Origin: Brachybacterium tyrofermentans
GTDB taxonomy: Bacteria > Actinomycetota > Actinomycetes > Actinomycetales > Dermabacteraceae
Direction: 5' to 3'
DNA: 64,000 bases
Assembly: GCF_014897585.1 (NCBI RefSeq)
Contig: NZ_JABUXW010000002.1
Location: 62,001 to 126,000, forward strand
In this document: in pieces, positions 41,906-50,770 of the stretch
How the letters are laid out: every line of letters starts with the position of its first letter
Numbering within the stretch: position 1 is the first letter of the stretch
Notes under the pieces: model-generated
The model's input: only the letters and a program-made list of their open reading frames with translations
The model's database searches: none
Told to the model about the DNA's origin: nothing
Program-made: the position numbers and the translations under genes

Positions 41906-42673
41906 TCACGCACGGGCGTGAGGATCGCTCCCGTTCAGGGCCGCGACCACCTGGGGATAGTCGCCTCGGGCCTCGGCACCGCGCAGGAACTCGACCTGCC
42001 GCACCCGGATCTCGGTCGCCTCGGGCCGGGCCTCCAGGAGGCTCATCACCTCGTCGACGAAGTCCGCCAGCGGCATCGCCGTCTCGCTGGTGGCCTGCCC
42101 GGGCATGAGATCCGTGCGCACCGCCGGCGGGATCAGCTCGAGGACCTCGACCGAGGTACCGGCGAGCTGCAGGCGCAGCGACTCCGAGAGCATGTGGATC
42201 GCGGCCTTCGTGGCGTTGTAGGTGGGGGTGGGTCGCAGGGGGACGAAGGCGAGACCCGAGGACACCGTCATGATCGTCGCCGACTTCTGCGCGAGCAGAT
42301 GCTCCATGAAGGCGGCGATCAGCCGGATCGGCCCGAGCAGGTTCGTGGTCACCGTCGCCTCGGCGGTGGCCACGAACCCGGCCGGATCCGTCCAGTCCTC
42401 GGCGCGCATGATGCCGGCCATGGCGATGAGCACGTCGAGATCGGGGTGCTCGGCGAGCACGGTGCGCGCGGCGGCCTCGATGCTGTCGGGGTCGGCGGTG
42501 TCCACGCGGACGGTGGCGATCCCGGGATGCTCCGCGGCGACGCGCTCGAGCAGCTCCGTGCGGCGCCCGCCCACGATGACCAGGTTCCCCTTCTCCTGCA
42601 GGCGCAGGGCGAGGGCGAGTCCGATGCCGCTGGTGGCGCCGGGAAGGAAGATGGTGTGTCCGGTGATGTTCAT
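41906..42673 (-). CDS. short-chain dehydrogenase/reductase (DltE-like)
   Basis: A 255-residue classical SDR. Cofactor motif GATSGIG near residue 11 (TIFLPGATSGIGLALAL), MAGIM (NNAG equivalent) near 85, catalytic YxxxK as YNATK (PTYNATKAAIHML). ATG 42673 was chosen because it directly precedes the first strand. It is divergent from an MmyB-type regulator, the same arrangement as the aldo/keto reductase pair at 15.4-17.4 kb. Confidence 0.92.
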   Translation of the reverse strand: MNITGHTIFLPGATSGIGLALALRLQEKGNLVIVGGRRTELLERVAAEHPGIATVRVDTADPDSIEAAARTVLAEHPDLDVLIAMAGIMRAEDWTDPAGFVATAEATVTTNLLGPIRLIAAFMEHLLAQKSATIMTVSSGLAFVPLRPTPTYNATKAAIHMLSESLRLQLAGTSVEVLELIPPAVRTDLMPGQATSETAMPLADFVDEVMSLLEARPEATEIRVRQVEFLRGAEARGDYPQVVAALNGSDPHARA

Positions 42674-42719
42674 GGGATCGAGACTGCTCCCCCGGCGCGG
42701 GGCCCACCAGAGTCCGGAT

Positions 42720-42768
42720 ATCGGGGGATCACCGATCCCTGGCAGCGGGGCGGCGTGAGGTCGATACT
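42720..42768 (+). promoter_or_regulatory. possible operator and leaderless promoter of the MmyB-type regulator
   Basis: ATCGG (42720-42724) and CCGAT (42732-42736) form an inverted repeat in the SDR/regulator gap. GATACT (42763-42768) is a -10-like hexamer 6 bases before the ATG at 42775, which would give a leaderless mRNA; no good -35 is seen. Confidence 0.3.
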
Positions 42769-42774
42769 TCACGG

Positions 42775-43680
42775 ATGGACAGGAACGCGCTCGCAGACTT
42801 CCTCGTGCGGCATCGCGCCGCCCTGACCCCGGCGGACGTCGGCCTCGGGCCCGGCGCGCGACGCCGCACCCCGGGACTGCGTCGCGAGGAGGTCGCGCAG
42901 CTCGCGACGATGTCCACCGACTACTACACGCGGCTCGAGCAGCGGCGGGGGCCCCAGCCGAGCACCCAGATGCTGGCGGCGATCGCCCGGGCTCTGCGGA
43001 TGACGACCGACGAGCGCGACTACCTGTACCGGGTGGCCGGGCACAGCGCCCCGGAGCGCCACGCCGTCGAGGGGTACGTGCCGCCGGGCCTGATGCGGGT
43101 GCTGGATCGCCTGCACGACACCCCCGCCATGATCCTGTCGGCGCTCGAGGAGCCGCTCGTGCAGAACGGACCGGCCCGCGCCCTGTTCGGGGACGCCGAG
43201 CAGTTCACCGGCTGGGATCGCAGCACGATCTACAGCTGGTTCGTGCATCCGGAGCAGGCGCGCGCCGTGTACCCGGTCGAGGACCATGCGCACCACGGGC
43301 TGTCCAAGGTGGCCTCGCTGCGGGCCGCCTACGGGACGATGGGCCCGCGCTCGCGGGCCTCGGAGCTCGCGGAGAACCTGTACGCGCGCAGCGAGGAGTT
43401 CGCGCAGCTGTGGGACTCCCAGGTGGTCGCCCGTCGGTTCGAGCAGCACAAGGTGGTGGTGCACCCGCAGATCGGCCGGATCGAGGTGGACTGCCAGGCG
43501 CTGCTCACCGAGGATGCCTCCCAGGTCCTGCTCGTGCTGACCGCTCCCCCGCACAGCGAGGACGCCGGCAAGCTCGACCTGCTCGCCGCTCTGGGCGCTC
43601 AGTCCGTCGTGGGATCGGGCTCCGATGCGGGATCAGGATCCGTCGCGGGCCCGCCGAACTGGAGCACCGTCTCCCCGTAG
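42775..43680 (+). CDS. MmyB-type XRE transcriptional regulator (second paralogue)
   Basis: A 301-residue regulator with an N-terminal XRE HTH (RTPGLRREEVAQLATMSTDYYTRLEQRRG) and C-terminal MmyB-like ligand domain (FVHPEQARAVYPVEDHAHHGLSKVASLRAAYG). It is divergent from an SDR gene and probably regulates it. The last ~30 residues are a Gly/Ser-rich extension, encoded by DNA that overlaps the 3' end of rsmD by 82 bases. Confidence 0.9.
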   Translation: MDRNALADFLVRHRAALTPADVGLGPGARRRTPGLRREEVAQLATMSTDYYTRLEQRRGPQPSTQMLAAIARALRMTTDERDYLYRVAGHSAPERHAVEGYVPPGLMRVLDRLHDTPAMILSALEEPLVQNGPARALFGDAEQFTGWDRSTIYSWFVHPEQARAVYPVEDHAHHGLSKVASLRAAYGTMGPRSRASELAENLYARSEEFAQLWDSQVVARRFEQHKVVVHPQIGRIEVDCQALLTEDASQVLLVLTAPPHSEDAGKLDLLAALGAQSVVGSGSDAGSGSVAGPPNWSTVSP

Positions 43681-44195
43681 GTCTTGGTGCCGTCGTCGGC
43701 CCAGCCCTGCGGCCAGTCCACCGGCCGGGTACGGCTGGAGCGCTCGATGACCACGAGCGCCTCAGCGGTCAGCGCCGGGCGCAGCGTGAGCAGGAGAGCC
43801 TCGAGCGCCTCGGTGGTGATGTCATACGGCGGGTCCAGGAACACCAGGGAGAAGTCCCGACCCTCGAGCTGGCCGGCGACCGTCTCGGCCTTCCCGGCCC
43901 GGATCTCGCACCTCTGCTCGAGGCCGAGCTCGAGGGCTGTGCGGCGCAGCTGCTTCGCGGTGGGGGCATGGAGCTCCACCAGCAGGGCGTGGGTCGCCCC
44001 GCGGGAGAGGGACTCGAAGGCGAGGCCGCCGGTGCCGGCGTAGAGGTCCAGCACCCGGGCGCCGCGCAGGGCGTCCCAGCCGTCCAGGCGCGAGAACAGG
44101 GCCTCGCGCACCCTGTCGGAGGTGGGTCTCGTGCCCTTGCCGGGCGGTCCGGGGATCGTGCGGCCGCCGAGCGTGCCCGCGATGATGCGCGGCAT
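43599..44195 (-). CDS. rsmD: 16S rRNA (guanine(966)-N(2))-methyltransferase RsmD
   Basis: A 198-residue methyltransferase. It starts MPRIIAGTLGGRTI and carries the SAM motif VLDLYAGTGGLAFESLSRGA and the catalytic DPPY (LVFLDPPYDI). It methylates G966 of 16S rRNA. It follows recG by one base and overlaps the MmyB-type gene tail-to-tail at the 3' end. The last ~12 residues (DPDPASEPDP) are an acidic extension. Confidence 0.95.
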   Translation of the reverse strand: MPRIIAGTLGGRTIPGPPGKGTRPTSDRVREALFSRLDGWDALRGARVLDLYAGTGGLAFESLSRGATHALLVELHAPTAKQLRRTALELGLEQRCEIRAGKAETVAGQLEGRDFSLVFLDPPYDITTEALEALLLTLRPALTAEALVVIERSSRTRPVDWPQGWADDGTKTYGETVLQFGGPATDPDPASEPDPTTD

Positions 44196-44196
44196 G

Positions 44197-46437
44197 TCAG
44201 CTCCTCTCCACGTCGGGATCTGCGTCCCGCAGGCGGTTCTCGATGGCGCCGGCGAGATCGGGATGGGCGGTCAGGTCTGGATCGGCCGCGACGACGGCGA
44301 AGGCGTCCTCGCGGGCCTGCTCGATGATGCGAGCATCCCGGATCACGTCGAGATGCTTGAGGGTGCGCTGCAATCCGGACTGCTCCTCCCCCACCAGGTC
44401 TCCGGCCCCGCGCATCTCGAGGTCGATCTCCGCGAGGGCGAAGCCGTCGGCCGCGTCCGCGATCTGCTTGAGGCGCGATTGGGCGTCGCCCGGGGTGAGG
44501 CGGGTGCTGAGGAAGGCGATGCCGGCGTGCTCGCCACGGCCCACACGGCCGCGCAGCTGGTGCAGCTGCGAGACGCCGAAGCGCTCCGCATCCAGCACGA
44601 TCATCGCCGAGGCGTTGGGGATGTCGACCCCGACCTCGATGACGGTCGTCGCGACCAGGATATCGATCCGGCCCGCGAGCATGTCCTCCATCGCGCGCTG
44701 CTTGTCCTCCGCGGGCATCCGGCCGTGGAGCACCCCGATGCGGGCCCCGGCCAGCTCCGGGCGCCGGGCGAGGCGCTCCGCCGTGGCCAGGACGCCCCGG
44801 GGCTCCTCGAGAAGTGTGCCGGTGGCGCCGCCGTCCGCATCGGGAGGCGGGGGCAGGGGCTCCGGCGGAGGTTCGTGCGGGGTCGCTCCATCCCCGGGTG
44901 CCGTCTCGTCGATGCGCGCGCAGACGACGAACACCTGCCGACCCGCGGCGATCTCCTCCGCGGCCCGCCCCCACATGCGCGTCTCCCAGCTCGCGATCTG
45001 CTCGGGGACCACATGGGTGGTGACGCCGGCGCGCAGGCCGGGGCTCTCGCGCAGGGTGAGCACGTCGAGGTCCCCGACGGTCGCGAGCGCCGCGGTGCGC
45101 GGGATCGGGGTCGCGGTCATCACGACGACGTGGGGGCTCATGCCCGAGGGGCCCTTCGTGCGCAGACGGCGGCGGTGGTCCACCCCGAAACGGTGCTGCT
45201 CGTCGATGACCGCGAGGCCGAGGGCGGCGAACTCGACGCCCTCGGTCAGCAGCGCGTGGGTGCCGATCACGATGCCTGCGAGCCCCGAGGTCACGTCGAG
45301 CAGGGTCTGCCGGCGCTCGGCGGTCCGCTGCGAGCCGGTCAGCAGGCGCACCCGGGTGGCGTCCGCCGCGCCGTCGAGCTGGCCGGCGCGGGCGAGGTCG
45401 CCGAGCAGCTGGGTGATCGTGCGGTGGTGCTGCTCGGCGAGGACCTCCGTCGGCGCGAGCAGCACGGCCTGGTGGCCGGAATCCACCGCGCGCAGCATCG
45501 CGCGCAGGGCGATGACGGTCTTTCCGGAGCCGACGTCACCCTGCAGCAGCACGCTGGTGGGATGGTCGCGGCCCACGCGCTCGGCGATCTGGTCGCCGAT
45601 CTCGAGCTGTCCGGCGGTGAGCTCGAAGGGGAGGCGGTCGTCGAAGAGACCCTGCAGCGGCCCCGTGGCCTGGAGCGCCGGCGCGGGGGTGCGGGCGTCG
45701 ACCGCGCGCCGCTGCGCGAAGATCGCCTGCAGCACGAAGGCCTCCTCGAACACCAGATGGGCCATGCCCTCGCGGGTGTCCTGGACCGTGGCGGGGCGGT
45801 GGACCTTCGTCGCGGCCTCCGGGAGCGTCAGCAGGCCGCGGGCGGAAAGCACGGAGCGGGGCACGGGCTGCGCCAGCGAGCCCGCGAACTCGAGGCCCTG
45901 CTCGGTGGCCGCGCGCATGGTGCGCTGGGCGATGTTCTGCTTCAGCGGGTAGACGGGCAGCGGTCGCTGGGCATGCGCGATCCCCTCCGGGGTGTCGTCG
46001 TACTCCTCGTAGTCCGGATGGGTGATCTGGGGCGAGCCCGAGTACGAGTTCCAGCCGACGGTGCCGCGCACGACCAGGTGCTTGCCGACCACGAGCCGGC
46101 TGCGATGCCACTCCACGAGGTGCTGCTTGGCGAGGAAGAAGGTGAGGGTGATCTCCTCGACCTCGTCGGAGACCACGACCTCCAGGATCGATCCGCGGCG
46201 GCTGCGCATGCTGCGCTCCTTCACCCGCACCACGGAGACGATCGCGCTCATCTCCTCTCCCACCTGGACGTCGTGGAGCGAGCGGAGCGGAGCCGGAACC
46301 GTGTAGCGGCGAGGGGCGAAGCGCAGCATCGTGTCGAGGTCCTTCACCCCGAACGAGGACATCGCCCTGGCCTCCTTGCGCTCGAGGAGCTCCGAGAGCG
46401 GCATGGAGCCGCGGGCGGACTCGACCCTCCTGGCCAT
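44197..46437 (-). CDS. recG: ATP-dependent DNA helicase RecG
   Basis: A 746-residue helicase that reverses stalled forks and branched DNA. N-terminal wedge/OB region (MLRFAPRRY, VGEEMSAIVSVVRVKERSMRSRRG), Walker A GDVGSGKT (LLQGDVGSGKTVIALRAM), motif II DEQH (VIDEQHRFG), motif III TATPIPRTAAL, and C-terminal motifs FVVCARID and LRGRVGRGEH. ATG 46437 has GAGGAGG upstream. A Pro/Glu-rich insertion lies near residues 530-560. The rsmD start lies one base after its stop. Confidence 0.97.
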   Translation of the reverse strand: MARRVESARGSMPLSELLERKEARAMSSFGVKDLDTMLRFAPRRYTVPAPLRSLHDVQVGEEMSAIVSVVRVKERSMRSRRGSILEVVVSDEVEEITLTFFLAKQHLVEWHRSRLVVGKHLVVRGTVGWNSYSGSPQITHPDYEEYDDTPEGIAHAQRPLPVYPLKQNIAQRTMRAATEQGLEFAGSLAQPVPRSVLSARGLLTLPEAATKVHRPATVQDTREGMAHLVFEEAFVLQAIFAQRRAVDARTPAPALQATGPLQGLFDDRLPFELTAGQLEIGDQIAERVGRDHPTSVLLQGDVGSGKTVIALRAMLRAVDSGHQAVLLAPTEVLAEQHHRTITQLLGDLARAGQLDGAADATRVRLLTGSQRTAERRQTLLDVTSGLAGIVIGTHALLTEGVEFAALGLAVIDEQHRFGVDHRRRLRTKGPSGMSPHVVVMTATPIPRTAALATVGDLDVLTLRESPGLRAGVTTHVVPEQIASWETRMWGRAAEEIAAGRQVFVVCARIDETAPGDGATPHEPPPEPLPPPPDADGGATGTLLEEPRGVLATAERLARRPELAGARIGVLHGRMPAEDKQRAMEDMLAGRIDILVATTVIEVGVDIPNASAMIVLDAERFGVSQLHQLRGRVGRGEHAGIAFLSTRLTPGDAQSRLKQIADAADGFALAEIDLEMRGAGDLVGEEQSGLQRTLKHLDVIRDARIIEQAREDAFAVVAADPDLTAHPDLAGAIENRLRDADPDVERS

Positions 46438-46573
46438 GCGGTGCCTCCTCGTCCCTCGTCGACTGCGGCGCGACGTGGGACGATGATCCCGCGATCCTGC
46501 CTGCCGCGCGACCATCGTGCCACCTGGGACCGACGTTGTGGCGGAATCCACAACCCGTCGCACCGGCCTCCCC

Positions 46574-46603
46574 TTCATGTCGACGGGAGATCTGGGCTAT
46601 GCT
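46574..46603 (+). promoter_or_regulatory. possible promoter of rpmB
   Basis: TTCATG (46574-46579), 18 bases, TATGCT (46598-46603). The -10 is a fair match to TATAAT; the -35 is weaker. It lies about 125 bases before the GTG of rpmB, in the gap shared with the divergent recG. Confidence 0.4.
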
Positions 46604-46727
46604 TCCGTGGTTGCCCTGACCTCCTGGGGCTGGCGCCCCGCGCCCACCCGAGGTCACCGACTCCTGCGAGCCGAGATTGCGGGAAGGGCGGGCACCTCGA
46701 TCAGAATTCGACTTTCAGGAGACGACA

Positions 46728-46925
46728 GTGGCTTCTTCCACGTGTGAAATCTGTGCCAAGCACCCGAGCTTCGGCAAGAGCGTTTCCCACTCGCACCGCC
46801 GTACCTCGCGTCGTTGGAACCCGAACATCCAGTCCGTGCGCACTGTGATCAACGGGACCAGCAAGCGCGTGAACGTGTGCACCTCCTGCCTCAAGGCGGG
46901 CAAGGTCAGCACGCTCGGCGCCTGA
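46728..46925 (+). CDS. rpmB: 50S ribosomal protein bL28, zinc-binding form
   Basis: A 65-residue protein starting with GTG at 46728 (CAGGAG site upstream). It has two CxxC pairs, CEIC at 6-9 and CTSC near 51-54, so it is the zinc-containing (C+) form. Core: [17 protein letters not shown] and [10 protein letters not shown]. It stands alone between its own promoter and a strong terminator. A zinc-free paralogue may exist elsewhere, as in many actinomycetes. Confidence 0.98.
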   Translation: MASSTCEICAKHPSFGKSVSHSHRRTSRRWNPNIQSVRTVINGTSKRVNVCTSCLKAGKVSTLGA

Positions 46926-46964
46926 GCGGGAGACCGTACAGACCCCGGGACCGACAGGTCCTCC

Positions 46965-47002
46965 CACGAGAGCCCTCATCCTTCGGGATGGGGGCTCTCG
47001 TG
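46965..47002 (+). terminator. intrinsic terminator of rpmB
   Basis: 17-bp arms (CACGAGAGCCCTCATCC and complement, one G-U pair) closed by a TTCG tetraloop, 40 bp after the rpmB stop. UUCG loops are very stable. No long U-tract. Confidence 0.88.
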
Positions 47003-47130
47003 CATCCCCCGGCGGGGCCTCGTCACGGCAGCGCCACGTCGCGGCAGGGGCCCAGGGCTCGTCACGGTAACCTCGCCCCCACGCACAGGACGTCCCTGTG
47101 CACGCCGACCTTGCTCGTCGAGGAGATCCC

Positions 47131-47913
47131 ATGCCTGCGTCCTCCCCCACCATCCTCGCCACCAGCGCCGGCTATCGCCCCCATCCGCGGCTCCGGTTCG
47201 GCTTCGGGCCGATGCTGGCCCTCGCGGTCGAGCTCAGCCGGGAGACCCCGCGCCGTGATCGGGACCCGGGCAGCGATCAGGACCTGGGCGGCGACCAGAC
47301 CCGCGCTCCCCGGATCTGCAGCATCGCCACGGCATCCGGTGACCATCTGGGATTCCAGCGGGACATCGAGGAGGCGGCCCGGGAGGCGGGGTACCAGCTC
47401 CACCATCTCTCGCTGTTCACCATGCCCAATGTGGAGGACGTGGAAAGCTATCTGCGCAGCTTCGACGTGCTCTGGGTCAACGGCGGCTCGGTGGTGAACC
47501 TGCTCGCGGTGTGGCGTGCCCACGGGCTGCCGGAGATCCTGCACCGGCTCTGGCAGGAGGGAGTGGTGCTCGCGGGGATCTCCGCCGGCTCGATCTGCTG
47601 GTTCGAGGGCGGGGTCACCGATTCCTTCGGCCCGCAGCTGGCACCGGTCACGAACGGCCTGGGCTTCCTGCCGGGCGCCAACGGGGTGCACATGGACTCC
47701 GAGGAGCGCCGTCGGCCCCTGATCCGTGAGCTGGTGGCGGACGGCACGCTCGGTCAGGCGGTGTGCACGGACGACGGCGCCGGGCTGCTGTACCGCGGCA
47801 CCGAGCTCGTCGAGGCGGTGACCGAGGTGGACGGCGCCGGGGCCTCGCGGATCGTGCCGGACGGATCAGGCGGCGTGGTCGAGCAGGAGATCCCGGTGCG
47901 CCTGCTGCCGTGA
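47131..47913 (+). CDS. peptidase E-like (S51 family) serine peptidase
   Basis: A 260-residue protein of the S51 fold: VLWVNGGSVVNLLAVWRAHGL near 110-130 and the nucleophile GISAGSICWFEGG near 150-162, with later TNGLGFLPG and DSEERRRPL. Related enzymes cleave Asp-X dipeptides or cyanophycin products. An insertion at about 40-58 (RDRDPGSDQDLGGDQ) is unusual and disordered. ATG 47131 has GAGGAG at the right distance. Flanked by terminators on both sides, so monocistronic. Confidence 0.86.
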   Translation: MPASSPTILATSAGYRPHPRLRFGFGPMLALAVELSRETPRRDRDPGSDQDLGGDQTRAPRICSIATASGDHLGFQRDIEEAAREAGYQLHHLSLFTMPNVEDVESYLRSFDVLWVNGGSVVNLLAVWRAHGLPEILHRLWQEGVVLAGISAGSICWFEGGVTDSFGPQLAPVTNGLGFLPGANGVHMDSEERRRPLIRELVADGTLGQAVCTDDGAGLLYRGTELVEAVTEVDGAGASRIVPDGSGGVVEQEIPVRLLP

Positions 47914-47944
47914 GACCGCAGCCATCATCCCGCGGAGATGACGA

Positions 47945-47976
47945 CGCCCGCGGCGCCCCGAGGGGCGTCGCGGGCG
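47945..47976. terminator. bidirectional terminator between the peptidase and alcohol dehydrogenase genes
   Basis: 15-bp GC-rich arms (CGCCCGCGGCGCCCC and complement with one G-U pair) around a 2-base loop, midway between convergent genes. It can serve both strands. Confidence 0.78.
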
Positions 47977-47996
47977 CTGTCGTGCCGTGAGGGCTG

Positions 47997-49073
47997 TCAG
48001 GCGACCTCGGCGTCCTCGAAGGTCGCGGTGTCGATGACGACGCGGAAGAAGACCTCGCCGGCGACCACGCGCTCGTAGGCGGCGTCCGCCTCGTGGATCC
48101 CGATCGTCTCGATCTGCGCGGCGATCCCGTGCTCGGCGCAGAAATCGAGCATCTCCTGGGTCTCGGCGATGCCGCCGATGTTCGAACCGGCCAGCACCTT
48201 GCCGCCGCCGATGACCGAGCCGAAGCTGAGCGGCTGCTTCTGCGGCGGCAGGCCCACCACGGCCATCACGCCGCGGGGCTTGAGCAGGCTCAGGTACTTG
48301 TCGACGGGGATGTCGGCGCTGATCGTGTTGAGGATGATGTCGAACTCTCCGCGGTGGTCGGCGAAGAAGCCGTCCTCCGAGGTGGCGAGCGTCTGCTGGG
48401 CACCGAGCTCAATGGCCAGCTGCTCCTTCTTGCGGGTGCGCGACAGCACGGAGACGTCGGCGCCCATGGCGGCGGCGATCTGCACGCCCATGTGGCCCAG
48501 GCCGCCCAGACCCAGCACGGCGACCTTCTTCGGGGCGCCGTCCTTGGAGTCCGCGGCGCCCCAGCGGGCCAGCGGTGCGTAGGTGGTGATGCCGGCGCAC
48601 AGCAGCGGTGCGGCGACATCGAAGTCCAGGCCGTCGGGGATGCGGCACACGAAGCGCTCGTCGACGACGACCTTCTGGGCGTAGCCTCCCTGCGTGATCG
48701 TGCCGTCGACGTCGGTCGCGTTGTAGGTGCCGACGTTGCCCTCCAGGCAGTTCTGCTCCTGGCCGGCGCGGCACTCCTCGCACGTGCCGCAGGAGTCCAC
48801 CATGCAGCCGACGCCCACGCGGTCCCCGACCTTCCAGTCGGTGACGTCCGAGCCCACGGCCTCGACGACGCCGGCGATCTCGTGGCCGACGGTGAGGGGG
48901 AAGTGTGCCTCGCCCCACTCGTTGCGGATCGTGTGGATGTCGCTGTGGCAGATCCCGGCGGCCTTGATGTCGATCACGACGTCGGCGGGACGCGGGTCGC
49001 GGCGCTCGATGCTCGCGACCTGGAACGGCTGCTCGGGGCCGGTCTTCTGCAGTGCCTTCACAGTGATCGTCAT
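47997..49073 (-). CDS. zinc-dependent NAD(P) alcohol dehydrogenase (YahK/CAD-like)
   Basis: A 358-residue medium-chain dehydrogenase. Catalytic zinc ligands: C in GICHSD (near 40) and HE in VGHEIAG; structural zinc cysteines in SCGTCEECRAGQEQNC. The NAD(P) fold has VLGLGGLGHMGVQIA. Close to YahK/cinnamyl-type alcohol dehydrogenases that reduce aldehydes. ATG 49073 has GAAGGAGA upstream. Neighbour thiL is on the same strand but 61 bp away. Confidence 0.93.
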   Translation of the reverse strand: MTITVKALQKTGPEQPFQVASIERRDPRPADVVIDIKAAGICHSDIHTIRNEWGEAHFPLTVGHEIAGVVEAVGSDVTDWKVGDRVGVGCMVDSCGTCEECRAGQEQNCLEGNVGTYNATDVDGTITQGGYAQKVVVDERFVCRIPDGLDFDVAAPLLCAGITTYAPLARWGAADSKDGAPKKVAVLGLGGLGHMGVQIAAAMGADVSVLSRTRKKEQLAIELGAQQTLATSEDGFFADHRGEFDIILNTISADIPVDKYLSLLKPRGVMAVVGLPPQKQPLSFGSVIGGGKVLAGSNIGGIAETQEMLDFCAEHGIAAQIETIGIHEADAAYERVVAGEVFFRVVIDTATFEDAEVA

Positions 49074-49134
49074 GGGGGTCTCCTTCAGGAGGTCGGGATG
49101 CCCTCGAGGGACGCTCGAGGGGTATGGGGACAGA

Positions 49135-50154
49135 CTAGGCCTGGTCCCCGAAGTGGTCGAAACCTGTTCCCTCGATCGGGGCACCGTCCAGGAGCACGCC
49201 GTGGGCCTTCTCTCCGTCGGCGGGCAGCACCCGCCCGATCGGTCGGAAGCCCGCGGGCACGCTCCCGGCGGCGAAGGTGGCGAGCATCGCGTGCTCCTCG
49301 CCGCCGTGGAGCACCCATGCCCAGGGGTCCTCGCCGAGCTCGGCGGCGAGATCGGCGAGCTGCGAGACGTCCGGGGCGAGGGCGTCGGCGTCCAGGTCCA
49401 GGAGCACGCCGGAGGCTCTCGCGATCCGGGTGCCGTCCCGTACGAGCCCGTCGGAGAGATCCATCATCGCCCTCGCACCGCGGCCGACGGTCCACCCCAG
49501 GGCGAGGTCCGGCTCGGGGGCGTCGTGCCAGGCGACGAGATCGCCGTGGCCCTCCTCCGCGAGGGTCGTGCCGTCCGCCCCGAGGACCTGGCCGTCCTGC
49601 ACCCGGATCCGACCCGAGAGCACGAGGGCCAGGCCGGCGGCGGAGCGGCCCAGCTGCGGGGAACCGATCGCGAGCACGTCGCCGGGGCGGGCTCCCGAGC
49701 GCAGCACCGGCGCCTGATCGTCCTCGAGCGATCCGAGTGCCGTGACCGTCACCGTGAGGCGGTCCGAGGTGCCGAGGTCGCCGCCGACCACATAGGCGCC
49801 GTCGGCCTCCGCGCGCCCCGCGAGGGCGATCGTGAGCTCCTCGAACACCGGGGCGGGGGTCTCCGCCGGGGCGGAGAGCGCGACGACGAGGGCGAGCGGC
49901 CGGGCCCCCATGGCGGCGACATCGGCCAGGTTCTGCACGGCGGCCTTGTGCCCGATCCAGCTCGGGGTCGTCGTGGCGGGCAGGAAGTCGTGCCCCTCGA
50001 CGAGGGTGTCGGTCGTGACCACGATGCGTGGCGAGGGAAACCGCACCACGGCGGCGTCGTCCCCGGGGCCGACCTCGATCCGGGGGTCGGTGGCCAGGTG
50101 AGGGAGCATGCGGGCCAGGAGCCCGGCCTCCCCGAGTCGCGTGTCGCCGGTCAT
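49135..50154 (-). CDS. thiL: thiamine-monophosphate kinase ThiL
   Basis: A 339-residue AIR-synthase-fold kinase that makes thiamine diphosphate. Visible: GPGDDAAVV near the N-terminus, TTDTLVEGHDF, KAAVQNLADVAAMGARP, GSPQLGRSAAGLAL, and MDLSDGLVRDGTRIA. Normal length. Divergent from the DUF3515 gene by 64 bp. Confidence 0.95.
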   Translation of the reverse strand: MTGDTRLGEAGLLARMLPHLATDPRIEVGPGDDAAVVRFPSPRIVVTTDTLVEGHDFLPATTTPSWIGHKAAVQNLADVAAMGARPLALVVALSAPAETPAPVFEELTIALAGRAEADGAYVVGGDLGTSDRLTVTVTALGSLEDDQAPVLRSGARPGDVLAIGSPQLGRSAAGLALVLSGRIRVQDGQVLGADGTTLAEEGHGDLVAWHDAPEPDLALGWTVGRGARAMMDLSDGLVRDGTRIARASGVLLDLDADALAPDVSQLADLAAELGEDPWAWVLHGGEEHAMLATFAAGSVPAGFRPIGRVLPADGEKAHGVLLDGAPIEGTGFDHFGDQA

Positions 50155-50218
50155 GACCCCAGTGTGCCGGAGAGCGGGCATCGGCGGCGACGCAGGTTCG
50201 GCCGGTAGCCTTCCCCCC

Positions 50219-50716
50219 GTGCTCCGCTCCCGTCTTCCCGCCTTCGCCGCCGCCGGTCTGCTGGCCGTGACCCTGGCCTCCTGCGGCACCGTGCAGGTGC
50301 CCGCCGGTCCCGAGGCCACCGATCCCGTCTGCGCCGACATCATCCTCGCGGCCCCGCCGCAGGTGCTGGGCATGGACCGCACGGAGACCTCGAGCCAGGG
50401 CACCGCCGCCTGGGGCAGCGGCGAGGACACCGTGGTCATGCGCTGCGGTGTCACTCCTCCCGGGCCGACCACGGATCAGTGCACGACCCTCGAGGACGGC
50501 AACGGGGTGCAGATCGACTGGATCATCCGCGAGCTCGAGGGCGACGTGTTCCAGTACACGTCCTACGGGCGGGAGCCCGCGATCGACATCACGGTGCCGC
50601 TCTCCGCGGCGCCGGACCAGCCCAGCGGTGCGGCGCTCGACCTCGCCCAGGTGGTGAGCCGGAACATCGAGGCCACCGATCACTGCGTGGGCCCCGGGGA
50701 CGAGCCGACGAGCTGA
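50219..50716 (+). CDS. DUF3515-family lipoprotein
   Basis: A 165-residue exported protein starting with GTG at 50219. The signal peptide ends in a lipobox LASC (cysteine near 21). Core: DPVCADIILAAPPQVLGMDRTE, TAAWGSG and VVMRCGVTPPGPTTDQC with conserved cysteines, the DUF3515 pattern. A TAGCCT -10-like box lies 7 bases before the start, suggesting a leaderless mRNA. Its place between thiL and ddl matches the M. tuberculosis order. Function unknown. Confidence 0.82.
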   Translation: MLRSRLPAFAAAGLLAVTLASCGTVQVPAGPEATDPVCADIILAAPPQVLGMDRTETSSQGTAAWGSGEDTVVMRCGVTPPGPTTDQCTTLEDGNGVQIDWIIRELEGDVFQYTSYGREPAIDITVPLSAAPDQPSGAALDLAQVVSRNIEATDHCVGPGDEPTS

Positions 50717-50722
50717 GCCCGG

Positions 50723-50750
50723 GCCGGCGCAGCACCGGGGCAGCGCCGGC
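50723..50750. terminator. possible terminator between DUF3515 gene and ddl
   Basis: GCCGGCGC and GCGCCGGC, perfect 8-bp arms with a 12-base loop, directly after the DUF3515 stop and 20 bp beyond the ddl stop (convergent). No U-tract; moderate support. Confidence 0.4.
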
Positions 50751-50770
50751 GGCGGCAGCGGCGCTGTCGC

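Noticed and set aside
44122-46848. A 908-codon plus-strand open frame opposite recG and rsmD
   Set aside because: recG and rsmD on the other strand carry all their catalytic motifs; this frame is His/Arg/Gly-rich without any domain. Similar shadows lie opposite cydD/cydC, modC, leuC and rne.
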